DNA from: Argyresthia goedartella
Lineage: Eukaryota > Arthropoda > Insecta > Lepidoptera > Argyresthiidae
Direction: 5' to 3'
Assembly: GCA_949825045.1 (NCBI GenBank)
Contig: OX463810.1
Location: 31,444,201-31,508,200, forward strand
Length of the DNA: 64,000 nt
Part shown: positions 46,986 to 57,714 of the stretch, piece after piece
Layout: each line of letters opens with the position of its first letter
Numbering within the stretch: the stretch's first letter is position 1
Program-made: the position numbers and the translations under genes
Notes under the pieces: generated by a model
Seen by the model: only the letters and a program-made list of their open reading frames with translations
Told to the model about the DNA's origin: nothing
The model's database searches: none

Positions 46986-48858
46986 GCCGCTCAGGGTCGT
47001 CCACTGGAACGCGCAGTCGCTGACAGGGAAGAAGCGGCTGCTCCACGTGTTCCTGAGGGACTACCGCGTCGACGTGATGCTCATCAGCGAGACACACCTA
47101 GCCGGAAGCGACAAGCTGTCGCTGCCCGGCTACTTCGTCTACCGCAAGGACGAGAAGACCTCCAGCGGCCGAACCTTTCGAGGCTTGGCAGTCATCGTCG
47201 GCAGGAAGATCGTCCACCAGCTCGTCGACGCCCAGGAGTATTCATCCCTGTATGCTTTGGGCGTCGACCTCCAGGTCGCCGGCGAGGTGCTGCGACTCTA
47301 CGCCGCCTACAAGCCCCCCAGTACACCAATCCGCACCGCCGAGCTACGGGGGCTGCTACAGTCGCCGCACCCGACGCTTGTCGCCGGCGACCTCAACGCC
47401 AAGCACACCGCCTGGAACTCCACCAGGGTGTGCCCAGCTGGACGCGCCATCCATGCCGACTCCGTGAGCCACAACTACGACGTCATCGGTCCCGACGAGC
47501 CCACCCACTTCGACACGCGGGCCGGATGGGACATCATCGACGTCGTGGTCGTCAGAGGTCTCCGGACACCGCCGAGCCAGGAGGTTCTCCCTGACCTCCC
47601 TTCGGACCACAGGCCTGTTCTTCTCGTCCTGGCGGATCTGCCCACCCGGGTATCTCCGCCAGCATCACGTCGCCGCTACCAGTGGGGCGCCTTCACCGCC
47701 GCCCTAGACCAACACTCCACCAGTTGCCCCGTCAACCAGCCGGAAGACGTTGACCGCCTGGCATCGCTGCTAACTACCCAGATCCGAGACGCGCTCGACC
47801 TATCATCGCACACCGTAGCTCGCGGGGGGAAGCCCAATCCTCTTCCTGCTGAGCTACGCGCACTCATATGCGATAAGCGCGCTCTCCGGAAGCAGTGGCA
47901 GCAAACCCGCTGCCCCACGATGAAGACCAGGCTCGCAGAGCTGAAGCGCCAACTTGATCTCCACGCTGAAGAATCTTGGGAACGCCACGTCGAGTCCATA
48001 GGCGACCACGTCCCCTCCGTGCATCGCCTGTGCCGGGCTTTGTCGACCACTCCTGCTCCTGTTCGACCAATCCTGGGCAGCGACGGCCTACCAAGATTCC
48101 GAGCCCAAGACCGTGCGGAGATCTTAGCCGAATGCCTCGAGAAGCAATTCAAGCCGAACCCAACGGATGATGTGGAGCACGTTGCAACAGTCGAGAGACA
48201 CCTGCGAGAGTACTTCGCCACGCCGATAGCTCCCGAAGAGGACCCCATCGTCGTCACGCCCGGCCAGATTGTGCGTGCATTCCGACGTACCAAGCCCAGG
48301 AAAGCCCCGGGCGCAGACCGAATACCCAACACGGCGCTGTTACATTTGCCGCCACGCACTGTGGCGGCCGTTGCGCGCCTGTTTAACGGTATCTTGCGCA
48401 CGGGTCACTTTCCAACCCAATGGAAGGAGGGCTTGGTTATCATGTTGCCCAAGCCGGGCAAGGACACCAAGCTGCCTGAGAGCTATCGGCCGATCACCCT
48501 ACTGAGCACCATCTCAAAGGTGTTTGAGAAGCTCCTGTTAGCGAAGTTACTGCCCCACATCCAGCCGCGCCGGGAACAGTTCGGCTTCAGGCCCGAGCAT
48601 TCTACGACGCTTCAGCTCACCAGAGTACTGAATGACATGACGGTTTGTTTGAACAAAAAAGAATACACTGTCGCAGTACTTCTGGATATGGAGAAGGCGT
48701 TCGACAGAGTATGGCACGAGGGGTTGCTGTACAAGCTGTCGACGTCCCCTGCCCCAAGAAGAACGGTCAAGACAATCGCCTCTTTCCTGAAGAATCGCCG
48801 CTTCCGAGTGATGGTGGAAGACGCCGTCTCCGAGGAACATCCCGTCGCAGCCGGCTGA
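46978..48858 (+). pseudogene. Jockey ORF2 part 1: endonuclease and RT N-terminal half
   Basis: The start ATG overlaps the ORF1 stop in ATGCATGA. The endonuclease shows VVHWNAQSLTGKK, ISETHLAGSD, VAGDLNAKHTAWNS and PSDHRPVLLV. RT motifs follow: RKAPGADRIPNTAL, YRPITLLSTISKVFEKLL, FGFRPEHSTTLQL and VLLDMEKAFDRVWH. The frame ends at TGA 48856-48858 right after PVAAG, where the V-P-Q-G motif should follow. The reading continues in the next frame from about 48860. The catalytic half is therefore out of frame and the copy is inactive. Confidence 0.85.
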
Positions 48859-49609
48859 GGGCTCCTGCATGTCTCCCGCCTGCTACGCCCGATACACGGA
48901 CGACATCCCCGTCGGGCCGGGTGCCCAGCTGGCACTCTTCGCAGACGACGCAGCCTACTACGCGTCGTCGTTCCAGGCTCCGCACGCTGCCATCAAACTG
49001 CAGCGCACCCTGGACATCTTGCCCGACTGGCTCGCCAAGTGGCGACTGTCCGTCAATGTTGGGAAAACGCAGGCGCTCATCACAGGCCAGAGTCTCCTTC
49101 CACCATCGCTCCAGCTCCAGGGACAGCACATCGAGTGGTCTTCGCAGGTGAAGTACCTGGGAGTGACTATTGATCGCCGGCTCACCATGAAGCAGCACGT
49201 TGACAACGTCGTCAGCCAGGTCAAGGTGGCACGCGCCAAGCTGCGTCCACTTTTCGACTCCAGCCTCCCTCTGAGGGCGAAGCTCGGGATCTACAAGACC
49301 TACGTGAGATCCCGCCTCACCTACGCGGCTCCGGCATGGTACGCCCTGTGCTCGGAGACGAACAAACGGAGACTCCGAGCCCAAGAGAACCTCTCTCTGC
49401 GTACCATCGTCGGCGCCCCCCGCTACGTGAGGAACGCGACAATCCAGAGGGACCTAAGATGGGAAACCGTGGACCAGTTTGTCCAGAGGCTGGCGAAGGG
49501 CATGTTCGCGCGTGCGGATGCTTCACATCTTCCGCATATCGCCGAACTGGCGCCGCACCACGCGCGCCCGCCCGACCGCCGCCGCCTGCCACGCGACCTG
49601 GTTGCCTAG
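48859..49609 (+). pseudogene. Jockey ORF2 part 2: RT catalytic and C-terminal half
   Basis: Resumes with GSCMSPACYARYTDDIP. The catalytic box ALFADDAAYYAS is intact, followed by LSVNVGKTQALIT and YLGVTIDRRLTMKQH and a C-terminal domain ending RRRLPRDLVA (TAG). The bases coding for V-P-Q of the preceding motif are missing, which explains the shift relative to part 1. A near-identical copy of its last third lies at 56808-57330. Confidence 0.82.
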
Positions 49610-49783
49610 CCGGCGATCACCCACTGCATACCAGCGCCACATGAAGACCACCGCCCGCAGAGGCCATCCGATGACCTGTCCACAGGAGTGGACAGAGGCG
49701 ATTCTTCGGGAAGAGGTCCGTCGACCTGACCCCGACTCCCCACGCCCCAGAAAGGGTGCGTGAGAAGATTATGAAGAGAAGGA

Positions 49784-49871
49784 GTCGAATTAGTAGTATT
49801 ATTGTGACCACTGTCCAATAAAGACCTATCAAGGAGTGTAAACTTTCGTTTCACTTATACCACTACCAACA
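49784..49871 (+). repeat. BEL-D 5' LTR, right part
   Basis: Begins with the duplicated GTCGAATT and includes the AATAAA poly(A) signal (CCAATAAAGACC). It ends CACTACCAACA. It matches 55771-55857 with few changes. Confidence 0.9.
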
Positions 49872-49874
49872 TTT

Positions 49875-49892
49875 TGGTCCTTCGAGCCGGAT
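49875..49892 (+). promoter_or_regulatory. BEL-D primer-binding site, complementary to tRNA-Tyr
   Basis: TGGTCCTTCGAGCCGGAT lies three bases after the LTR and is complementary over 18 bases to the 3' end of eukaryotic tRNA-Tyr including CCA. BEL-C has a similar site with one change in the first 14 bases. Confidence 0.75.
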
Positions 49893-50060
49893 CGTTGAGT
49901 CTAACTCCGATCAGTGCCGATAGGTGGAAAGGATCGTTGAGCCTGACTCCGATTATTCGTACCTAGAACGTTGAGTGACAACTCCGTTCGAAAGTACAAG
50001 TACCTAGAGCGTTGAGTGTCACTCCGTTCAAAGTACAGAACCGTATCAGATCGGTACGAG
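49893..50060 (+). other. BEL-D 5' leader with four related short repeats
   Basis: CGTTGAG(T/C)...ACTCCG motifs occur at about 49893, 49934, 49969 and 50010. Most can form a small GAGT/ACTC stem with a 3-4 base loop. They lie where retroelement packaging signals are found. The functional link is inference. Confidence 0.6.
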
Positions 50061-51677
50061 ATGGTATCAAAGGCAGACGCAGACGCCGCCGCTGCGGCCG
50101 CCGCCGCGAGCGCTGACCAGGCCGCCCGAGCCGAGATGCTGGCCCGCGTCGAGGCTGCTGAAGCTGCCGCCGCCGCCGTCGAGTCCACCCAAGCGGAGAT
50201 GCGTGCACGCATGGAGGCCGCCGAAGCGGCTGCCGCCGAAGCTGCAGAAGCCCTTGCCGCCGCCAATGCCCGCGCCGGAGCCCGGGCCGGCGCCGAGGAT
50301 GGAAGCAGCATTTTACAGACCATACACCACGTCGTGCCGCCCCGGTCCCCGTCGGAGCAACCGTCAATGGGTCAGGCAGGATCCGTGCTGCCAGCACACT
50401 GCCCGAGATTGGCTCCGCTGACCGAGGAGAACGTGCGACGAGCGAACTCCGTGCGGTCTACATCCAGCGCCGTGACTCAGCGGCGCATACAGCTTCAGAT
50501 CGAAGCCCAAACACGTATGAACGAGATGCGACGTCGGGCCTTAGAGCTCGAGAAGAGGCAGGTCGATCTCGACCTCGAAAACGCGCAAAGGTTGCTTGAG
50601 TTACAGATGCAGAGTGTAGCTGTCGACGAACAAGCGAGCAACGTGTCCGGCTCTCATCATGAGCGGATGAGTGCCTGGCTGGGCCCAGTAGCTGCCGCCG
50701 CCGGGACAACGAGCTACCCCATCGCCGACGCTCGGTCGACGAGCTACCCGACCGCCGCAACAACAACAGCTACGGGGACCGAAGCCGAGCGACGCCATAC
50801 CCCAACTGAACGACGGGGGGAGAGACCTCATGTCACCTTCAGACATGAGCAGCTGCAGCTGGACGCGCCACAGCGAGAGTATGGAGCGCGGCGCCGCTCT
50901 CGCTCACCCACGCCGACGGGACGACTACTCGCAGAGCGATTCGAGAGGATTGAGCAGAAGTTGGATCGACCTCACCGTTATAAACCTAACTTGAACTTAC
51001 CTATTTTCTCAGGCGATCCGGGCGATTGGGTATCGTTCAAATCCTCGATGGAGAGCACCACGAGAAAATACCACATCGACCCCGAGGAGAACGTGAACCG
51101 ACTCCGAATCGCGCTGCAAGGGAAAGCGAGAGCCAGCGTGATCAACCAGTTGGGGACAGCAAGGCGTCCAGATCGGATCATGCAGACATTGGAGGAGCTC
51201 TACGGCCTACCAGAGCTGCTCATCGACAACTCCCTGACGATACTGCATCAGATTCCGGCGCCCAGACGAGATGACACTAACTCTCTAAGTGTCTTTGCCT
51301 CACAGGTGGAGAACGTGGTCTTCGGGCTGGAAGACCTGCACGCCGAGAAATGGCTGGAGAACCCTCTCCTGGTACGAGAGGTGGTGAGCAAGCTGCCCGA
51401 CTACATGAAGTGCAACTGGGCTACGTCCGCGAGGCAGACAGCGAACCAGGGAGAACCAGAGCTCGTACGTCTGACACGCTTTCTGAAGGAAGCAGCGAGG
51501 GATATGGTAACATTTGTTCACCCACCAGGACCGTCAATCACGCCCGTGGCCCCCGCTCCAGTGAAGACATACGGCGGCGCTAAGCCAGTCATCCCCCGTC
51601 TGCCGCGCGCCACAGCGCGCACCGCCCAGGTGCTTACCGCGGAAGAGGAGCGAAGACCTGCAGATCGCAGGACCTGA
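50061..51677 (+). CDS. BEL-D Gag (capsid part)
   Basis: I chose ATG 50061 (MVSKADADAAAAAA) because no upstream ATG is in frame. An Ala/Glu-rich coiled-coil N-terminus runs to about residue 90, followed by a Gln/Arg/Leu-rich helix (RRRALELEKRQVDLDLE). Then comes the DUF1759 capsid region (NLNLPIFSGDPGDWVSFKSS, LRIALQGKARASVINQLG, LEELYGLPELLIDNSLTIL). The TGA at 51675-51677 cuts it just before the knuckle CCGGNEHPINRC, which is read in another frame. Gag would form particles around the RNA. The break may be a mutation, since BEL elements often use one long frame. Confidence 0.82.
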   Translation: MVSKADADAAAAAAAASADQAARAEMLARVEAAEAAAAAVESTQAEMRARMEAAEAAAAEAAEALAAANARAGARAGAEDGSSILQTIHHVVPPRSPSEQPSMGQAGSVLPAHCPRLAPLTEENVRRANSVRSTSSAVTQRRIQLQIEAQTRMNEMRRRALELEKRQVDLDLENAQRLLELQMQSVAVDEQASNVSGSHHERMSAWLGPVAAAAGTTSYPIADARSTSYPTAATTTATGTEAERRHTPTERRGERPHVTFRHEQLQLDAPQREYGARRRSRSPTPTGRLLAERFERIEQKLDRPHRYKPNLNLPIFSGDPGDWVSFKSSMESTTRKYHIDPEENVNRLRIALQGKARASVINQLGTARRPDRIMQTLEELYGLPELLIDNSLTILHQIPAPRRDDTNSLSVFASQVENVVFGLEDLHAEKWLENPLLVREVVSKLPDYMKCNWATSARQTANQGEPELVRLTRFLKEAARDMVTFVHPPGPSITPVAPAPVKTYGGAKPVIPRLPRATARTAQVLTAEEERRPADRRT

Positions 51678-52496
51678 CTTTGCTGCGGTGGCAACGAGCA
51701 CCCAATCAACAGATGCCGCAAGCTGTTGAACATGACCACCGATGCCCGCTGGGAGTGGGCACCGCCGCAACGTATGCAGAGCCAAGGGATGTAACACGAA
51801 CGGCTGCCGCCGTCCACACCACCCGCTGCTGCACGAGGGGAGCAGCCGCCAGGCCCAGGAGACGCCGACCGTGAGCACCGAGCCCGCCAAAGATCAGGGA
51901 GCTGAAGCGGTAATGTCAATTGCGAACACTAACGACCATGCTGTGCTCTTAAAGGTTTGCAGAGTTGAAGTCACTGGGCCTGCGGGGAAGACGTTAACCT
52001 ACGCGTTGCTGGACGAGGGATCGAGCGTCACCCTGATCAGCAAGGACCTTGCTGACGCTGTCGGTGCCACGGGAGACCTCGCGCCACTGAACCTGCGCGG
52101 GGTGAACGCAGTGCAGCCACACACGGACAGCCGACGAGTCACTGTCCAAATCAGAGGGCATCAGGAGCGCGCACACCACGAGATAGCGGCCCGAACCGTC
52201 CGCAACCTCGACCTGCGGCAACAGAGCGTGTCACGGGATGTGCTGCGCTACCGCCACCTGCGACATCTGGCAGACCACGGCTTCGAGAACGCGAAGCCCC
52301 AGATATTGATCGGTGCCGACCACTGGCACCTGATCGTATCACACCAGATGCGGACCGGCAAACGGAACGAGCCCGCCGCCTCCAAGACCGACCTAGGGTG
52401 GGTCGTCTACGGGACAGTGCCACGACTGCTGCGCCGCACTGACGAGGACGCCGTGCTGCACGTCCACGCGGCAGAACGCCGCTACGAGGACGACGA
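51678..52496 (+). pseudogene. BEL-D knuckle and protease region, frame-shifted
   Basis: After the Gag stop the next frames give CCGGNEHPINRC and CNTNGCRRPHHPLLH knuckles, then protease with VTGPAGKTLTYALLDEGSS (D-E-G-S in place of the commoner D-S/T-G) and QILIGADHWHLI. The frame used from 51742 gives way to the next frame at about 52490-52500, where the reading passes to LHELVKQHFEV. Protease would cut the polyprotein. D-E-G is a variant seen in Pao-type proteases but weakens the prediction of activity. Confidence 0.7.
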
Positions 52497-55400
52497 GCCT
52501 TCACGAGCTGGTGAAGCAACACTTCGAGGTGGACGCGCTGGGTGTGTCTCTCCGTGTGAAGACATCGCCGGAACATCAGCGCGCCATTGATATCTTCAAA
52601 AAGACGGCCCGTCGAGTCGACGGCCACTTCGAGGTTGGGCTGCCATGGCGCACGGACGACATCGTGCTGCCGTCGAACTACGCCGACGCTTTGAAGCGTC
52701 TACATGGGATCGAGAGGAAGATCGACCGCGACCCCCAATTTAAGGTCGAGTACACGCAGCAGATCCAGAACCTTTTGGACAAGGGGTACGCGAAGAGATG
52801 CGACGGGAGCGAGCAGCGAAGCCCCATACAATGGTTCCTGCCACACTTCGCGGTGAAGAACCCCAACAAGCCGGGCAAGGTACGCCTGGTCTTCGACGCT
52901 GCGCACCGCTCACACAACACCAGCTTGAACGATAAGCTGCTGATGGGCCCGGACTTGCTGCAATCGCTGCCGGGCATCCTCTTCCGCTTCAGAGAGAGGC
53001 CGATCGCCGTGACTGCCGACATCGCGGAGATGTTCCTGCGCATCAAGGTCCGGAGCCAGGACCAACCCGCGCAGCAGTTCCTCTGGAGAGGCGGCGACAG
53101 AACCCGTCCGCCTGACCACTACAAGATGACGTCGATGATATTCGGCGCGAGCAGCTCACCATTCCTGGCACACAGTGTACGCGATCAGAACGCGATCGAC
53201 CACGCCAGCACGCACCCCAGGGCACTTCCACTGATCACCCGCAGTCATTACATGGATGATTTGGTCCACAGCTTTGACACAGCGGAGGAGGCCCAGAGAG
53301 CAGTCGACGAAGTCATCGCGGTACACGCCGGGGCCAGCTTCACCCTCAGAAGCTGGAACTCCAACTGCCCGTGCCTGCTGGACACCATCCCTGAGGAGCT
53401 ACGAGCCCGGCGCCCTACAACCCTGGGCTCCAACGAGGTCAAGAACGAGAAGACCCTGGGGATGCTGTGGGACGCAACGAGCGACGCGCTGGGGTTCAAC
53501 ACTACCCTGGCCCGCGTCCCTGACCCAGTCCGGATGCAGCAGCGGGCACCGACCAAGCGAGAGGCACTGGCAACGGTCATGTCAATCTTTGACCCGCTGG
53601 GCCTACTCAGCAGCTACACCATCACGGCGAAGATCCTGCTGCAAGACCTGTGGCGCATCAGCATGGGCTGGGACGAGACCCTGCCATCGGCATACGCCGA
53701 ACGCTTCGACCGCTGGCTGGGGGTACTGAACGACATAACCCAGCTGCGACTCCCACGCCGCTACAACGAAGAGGACACTGCAGAGCCAGAGCGACAGCTT
53801 CATGTCTTCGTGGACGCCAGCGAGCAAGCATACGCCGCAGCGGCGTACTGGCGCCTTGAGCACGCCGACGGCCGCATCACGATCGCTTTGGCCGCCGCCA
53901 AAGCAAAGGTGGCCCCACTGCGGCCCCAGGCGATCCCGCGCCTTGAACTCCAGGCTGCAGTGATTGGCGTACGACTCGCAGACATGATCAAGCGAGAACA
54001 CCACTGGCAGCCACAACAAGTCGTCTATTGGAGCGACTCCAGCACCGTGATCCAGTGGATTCGCACCGACGCGCGGCGCTACACCCCATACGTAGCGCAC
54101 CGGCTCGGCGAGATAGCTGAGGCGACCGAGCCTAGCCAATGGAGATGGGTTCCAACCGAGCACAACGTGGCAGACGACGCGACGCGCCCGGAGAACATGC
54201 CACAAGGACCACACGACCGGTGGTTCATCGGCCCGGCCTTCCTCTACGAGCCTGAGGACGCCTGGCCCCGAGCATCGAACCACGAGCCAGAGGATGTCGA
54301 GGCAACGCACCACGCATCCAACACGGGGGGAGCGGATGGCCTGCCGGATATCAGCCGCTTCTCATCATATGAGCGGCGGCGAATCAATGCCGCACGCGTA
54401 CCGACAGAAGCCAAGCAGCCACTCATCATGGATGGCCACCACCCGCTGACTCGGCTGATCGTGCTGAGGGAGCACGCCGCCGCCGGACACGCCGGCAACG
54501 AACGCGTGCTGAACGACCTGCAGCAACGCTACTGGATACTGCGCGCACGTCCCACTGTGCGTGCGGTGTCCCGATCCTGCGCACTCTGCCGAGTGCGCCG
54601 ATCGACGCCCCGAGTCCCGCCGCTGGGGAACCTGCCACCGGCCCGCCTGGACTCCAACCGCCGGCCTTTCACCAACTGCGGGGTCGACTACTTCGGCCCG
54701 ATGCTGGTAGCAGTCGGGCGCCGGCGAGAGAAGAGATGGGGCGCGCTCTTCACGTGCCTGACGACGCGAGCTGTCCACATCGAGCTGGTGGGCAGCCTCG
54801 ACGTTGACGCAGCAATCATGGCCCTGAGGAGGATGGCTGCGCGCCGCGGATGGCCGCGCCAGATCTGGAGCGACAACGGGACCAACTTCCGAGGTTCTGA
54901 CAACGAGCTACGAGCCGCCTACAAGGAGTGGGCGCCAGCACTGCGAGACTACGCGCACCTGCAGCGCGTGGACTGGCGCTTCATCCCACCCGGGGCGCCG
55001 AACATGGGAGGCGCCTGGGAGCGACTGGTGCGGTCCATCAAAACCGCCCTCAAAGCCACCCTAAACGAGCAAGTGCCTAAGGAGGAGGTGCTGCTGACTT
55101 TGCTGCTGGAGGCTGAGTACGCCGTGAACGCGCGCCCATTGACCCACGTGTCGGTGAACCCGGCGGACCCAGAGGCGCTGACGCCTAATCATTTCCTGAT
55201 CGGGACATCGAGCGGCCTGCCCCAGACCGGCCCCTGCGACCCAGCAGATCGGCGCAAGTGGAGAGCAGCCCAAGGACTGGCTGACCAATTCTGGAGAAGA
55301 TGGACCAGGGAATATCTTCCCACCCTGGTGCCACGCAGAAGCGCAGCGGATCTCCAACGACCACTGCGAGTGGGCGACCTCGTCGTCGTGGTGGACTCCG

Positions 55401-55621
55401 GGTTGCCGCGCAACACATGGCCGCGCGGCATCGTCGAGCGCATACACGTCGGCACGGACAACGACGTGCGCAGCGCCGACATACGAACAAAAGGCGGAGT
55501 CTTCACGCGACCTACCAGGAAACTCGCCGTCCTACGCGTGGAAGAGGAGGCTACGACGAGTCTGCGCCGGGGGGAGGATGTTACGGACAGCGAGCCCCGG
55601 CCAGCGCAACCGGCTGACTGA
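52497..55621 (+). CDS. BEL-D Pol: RT, RNase H, integrase, ~1036 residues open
   Basis: RT shows WFLPHFAVKNPNKPGKVRLV, TADIAEMFLRIKV and the catalytic YMDDLVHSFD. RNase H follows (LHVFVDASEQAYAAAAYW, VYWSDSSTVIQWI, PTEHNVADDATRP). Integrase has the H2C2 zinc domain (CALCRVRRSTP), NCGVDYFGPM (first catalytic Asp), IWSDNGTNFRG (second Asp) and NMGGAWERLVRSIK (Glu). The C-terminal domain has VGDLVVVVDSGLPRNTWPRG. All catalytic residues are present. The stop TGA at 55619-55621 lies about 40 bases inside the 3' LTR. It is the best-preserved Pol in the window and could be enzymatically intact if expressed. Confidence 0.9.
55567..55578 (+). promoter_or_regulatory. BEL-D polypurine tract
   Basis: GCCGGGGGGAGGA directly precedes the 3' LTR start TGTTACGG, as expected for the plus-strand primer. 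It lies inside the Pol reading frame. Confidence 0.7.
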
Positions 55622-55857
55622 CCGACTGGAGGTGCGAGCGAGATGGAGCAGCGCGCCGACAGGGACCGCATGCGTCGACTTTGAACTAGGAGTCACGATC
55701 CCTGCGACCAACACGGAGAGAACAATAGACCGACCGCTAGCCCCGAGTATAAATATAAGCTAGTTTTTAAGTCGAATTGTAGTATTATTGCGACCACTGT
55801 CCAATAAAGACCTATCAAGGAGTGTAAACTTTCGTTTCACTTATACCACTACCAGCA
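55579..55857 (+). repeat. BEL-D 3' LTR
   Basis: 279 bases, uninterrupted, TG...CA. It shows what the split 5' LTR looked like. It has a TATAAATA box and AATAAA. Confidence 0.93.
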
Positions 55858-55862
55858 CCAAC

Positions 55863-56527
55863 TATGAACCGCGTCTAAATCTTCCTGTAGTAGCCTACAA
55901 TCATTCTCTGACTTCACGGGAAGTACCAGTTTCAGATCGTCCGCGTACCAAAGGCAATTGGCGTGTTTCAGTTCAGATTCCAGGTCATTTATCATGCTGA
56001 TAAATAACAACGGACCAAGGATCGAGCCTTGGCCTAACACCTGACCGTGTGTGGTACGGCTGGGACTCATAACAGCCATGTCGCACGTATTGTTGGCGGT
56101 TCTTCAGGTAGTCAGCGAAGAGAACCAACAGCCGTGGGGCAAATCCAATGGCACACAATTTCTTCATTAGGACGTCGTTATCGACTCTATCGAACGCCTT
56201 GCGAAAGTCCAGATAGGCGACGTCCACCTGACATCCCCGATCCATGCTCTCTGAGACCAACTTGACTAACGTCAGTAAGTTGGTGGTTACTGAGCGACGA
56301 CTCCTGAATCCGTGTTACGAGTCACATAAAAACGGCGCAATCTGGGGCCAGATTTTACCGTATATGATTGACTCGAACAATTTTGCCAATGAATTCAGGA
56401 TCGCAATCGGTCGATATTGATTTACAGAGGCAGTGTCACTAGACTTGGGCATAGGACTGTCTCGAGAGAGCTTCCAGCTGGTCGGGTACTTCCCTTGCTC
56501 GAGAGCTAAGTTGAAGATGTGACCCAA
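55863..56527 (-). pseudogene. LINE reverse transcriptase, palm part
   Basis: From 56527 down: ALEQGKYPTSWKLSRDSPMP, YRPIAILNSLAKLFESIIY, then after a frame break at about 56315 VDVAYLDFRKAFDRVDNDVL. A second break precedes GSILGPLLFISMINDLES and LWYADDLKLVLP. It ends at the BEL-D insertion after AVHSW and continues at 44722. At least two frameshifts and a loss around the Q-G-S motif (GQGSILGP) make it inactive. Confidence 0.78.
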
Positions 56528-56610
56528 CGGTATATATAATTCGTAGGAGCTTTCTTTTATTGCGACTTTGCATGTTTATGCGATGCAAAGTCTGCAGTCA
56601 TATTATGTAA

Positions 56611-57661
56611 TACCATGGACCAAAAACACGAGAGGACAGACAACCCTATACAAAAAAACATACTTTGCTAGAAAACGGAAATCCTGTATTATTTCTAGAT
56701 GTCACTACTATCTCGCCCGCTAGCTGTACCATGCGATAGGTGCTGGGTGCTTAGGCTGACGGCGTAGTAAAGTCCATCGTGATATCGACGCTCACACCCA
56801 CAAGTGTACAGCTCCAGCCTCCCTCTGAGGGCGAAGCTCGGGATCTACAAGACCTACGTGAGATCCCGCCTCACCTACACGGCCCCGGCATGGTACGCCC
56901 TGTGCTCGGAGACCAACAAACGTAGACTCCGAGCCCAAGAGAACCTCTCTCTGCGTACCATCGTCGGCGCCCCCCGCTACGTGAGGAACGCGACAATCCA
57001 GAGGGACCTAAGATGGGAAACCGTGGACCAGTTTGTCCAGAGGCTGGCGAAGGGCATGTTCGCGCGTGCGGATGCATCACACCTTCCGCACATCGCCGAA
57101 CTGGCGCCGCACCACGCGCGCCCGCCCGACCGCCGCCGCCTGCCACGCGACCTTGTTGCCTATGTATTTGCCGGCGATCACCCATTGCATACCAGCGCCA
57201 CACGATGACCACCGCCCGCAAGGGCTATCCGATGACCTGTCCACAGGAGTGGACAGGGGCGATTCTTCGGGAAGAGGTCCGTCGACCTGACCCCGACTCT
57301 TCACGCCCCCAGAAGGGGTGCATGAGATGACCATGAAGAAGAAGTGTACAGTACCTAACCTACCTACACGGTACAAATGCATGCCCACAAGACATGTCGC
57401 ACGTATCGCATGTAAATGCGTACTCAGACGCGTAAGCCTTGTTTGTTCTTAGGAAATAAACGCTTATACCGCAATCTTTCCTAAATTAAGCGCACCGCTA
57501 CGATACTAGCCTTACGAGAGAGAAAGTACACAGTCGCGAATCCGATTGAACTAGATATATTGTTTTGAACTAGTAGATAACTAGCGACAACATTTAAACT
57601 AAAAATCGAATTACGCATCAAAGTATGACGGTTGTCTGTCCTCTCGTATTATTGGTCCATG
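56611..57661. mobile_element. Inverted-repeat element carrying a jockey 3' fragment
   Basis: 56612-56643 and the complement of 57630-57661 agree at about 30 of 32 bases (starting CATGGACCAA and ending GACAGACAACC). Between them lies a jockey 3' end. No transposase is present. The right arm abuts the proposed start of the BEL-C LTR, so the boundary there is uncertain. Confidence 0.45.
56808..57330 (+). pseudogene. Jockey ORF2 3'-end fragment
   Basis: SSLPLRAKLGIYKTYVRSRL through RRRLPRDLVA is near-identical to 49241-49780, with one short insertion near the end of the frame (YVFAG). The abrupt 5' edge at about 56808 indicates a strongly 5'-truncated retrotransposition. It ends near GTGCATGAGATGACC. 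Confidence 0.8.
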
Positions 57662-57714
57662 TTGATAATGATATCAATCGCATTGAATTATCGAGCAATC
57701 ATAGCCTTATTATC

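Larger units (their letters stand above)
44923..49783 (+). mobile_element. Jockey-clade LINE inserted in the BEL-D 5' LTR
   Basis: Flanked by GTCGAATT on both sides (44915-44922 and 49784-49791). Compared with the intact 3' LTR an extra A follows the right copy. The 5' end begins directly inside an open ORF1 frame, so it is probably 5'-truncated. ORF1 is Gag-like with three CCHC knuckles. ORF2 carries endonuclease and RT. No long poly(A) is present at the 3' end. Confidence 0.88.
44723..55857 (+). mobile_element. BEL-D: BEL/Pao retrotransposon with jockey insert in its 5' LTR
   Basis: The LTRs are 44723-44922 plus 49792-49871 (split) and 55579-55857, with the duplication CCAAC at 44718-44722 and 55858-55862. 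A tRNA-Tyr primer site, Gag and Pol lie between. Coding DNA is GC-rich, unlike BEL-Z. A few single-base shifts break the Gag-Pol reading, but all domains are present. Confidence 0.92.
43654..56527 (-). mobile_element. (TAAA)n-tailed LINE split by BEL-D
   Basis: Two minus-strand parts, 43654-44722 and 55863-56527, join at the BEL-D target CCAAC. Before insertion the reading was ...AVHSW|SVNNKLLF. The 3' tail is the TTTA tract at 43660-43752. The 5' side stops near 56527 without an endonuclease, so the copy is truncated. Confidence 0.75.

Noticed and set aside
50016..50060. Upstream extension of BEL-D Gag from a TTG
   Set aside because: Non-ATG start inside the leader repeats; ATG at 50061 has a good context.
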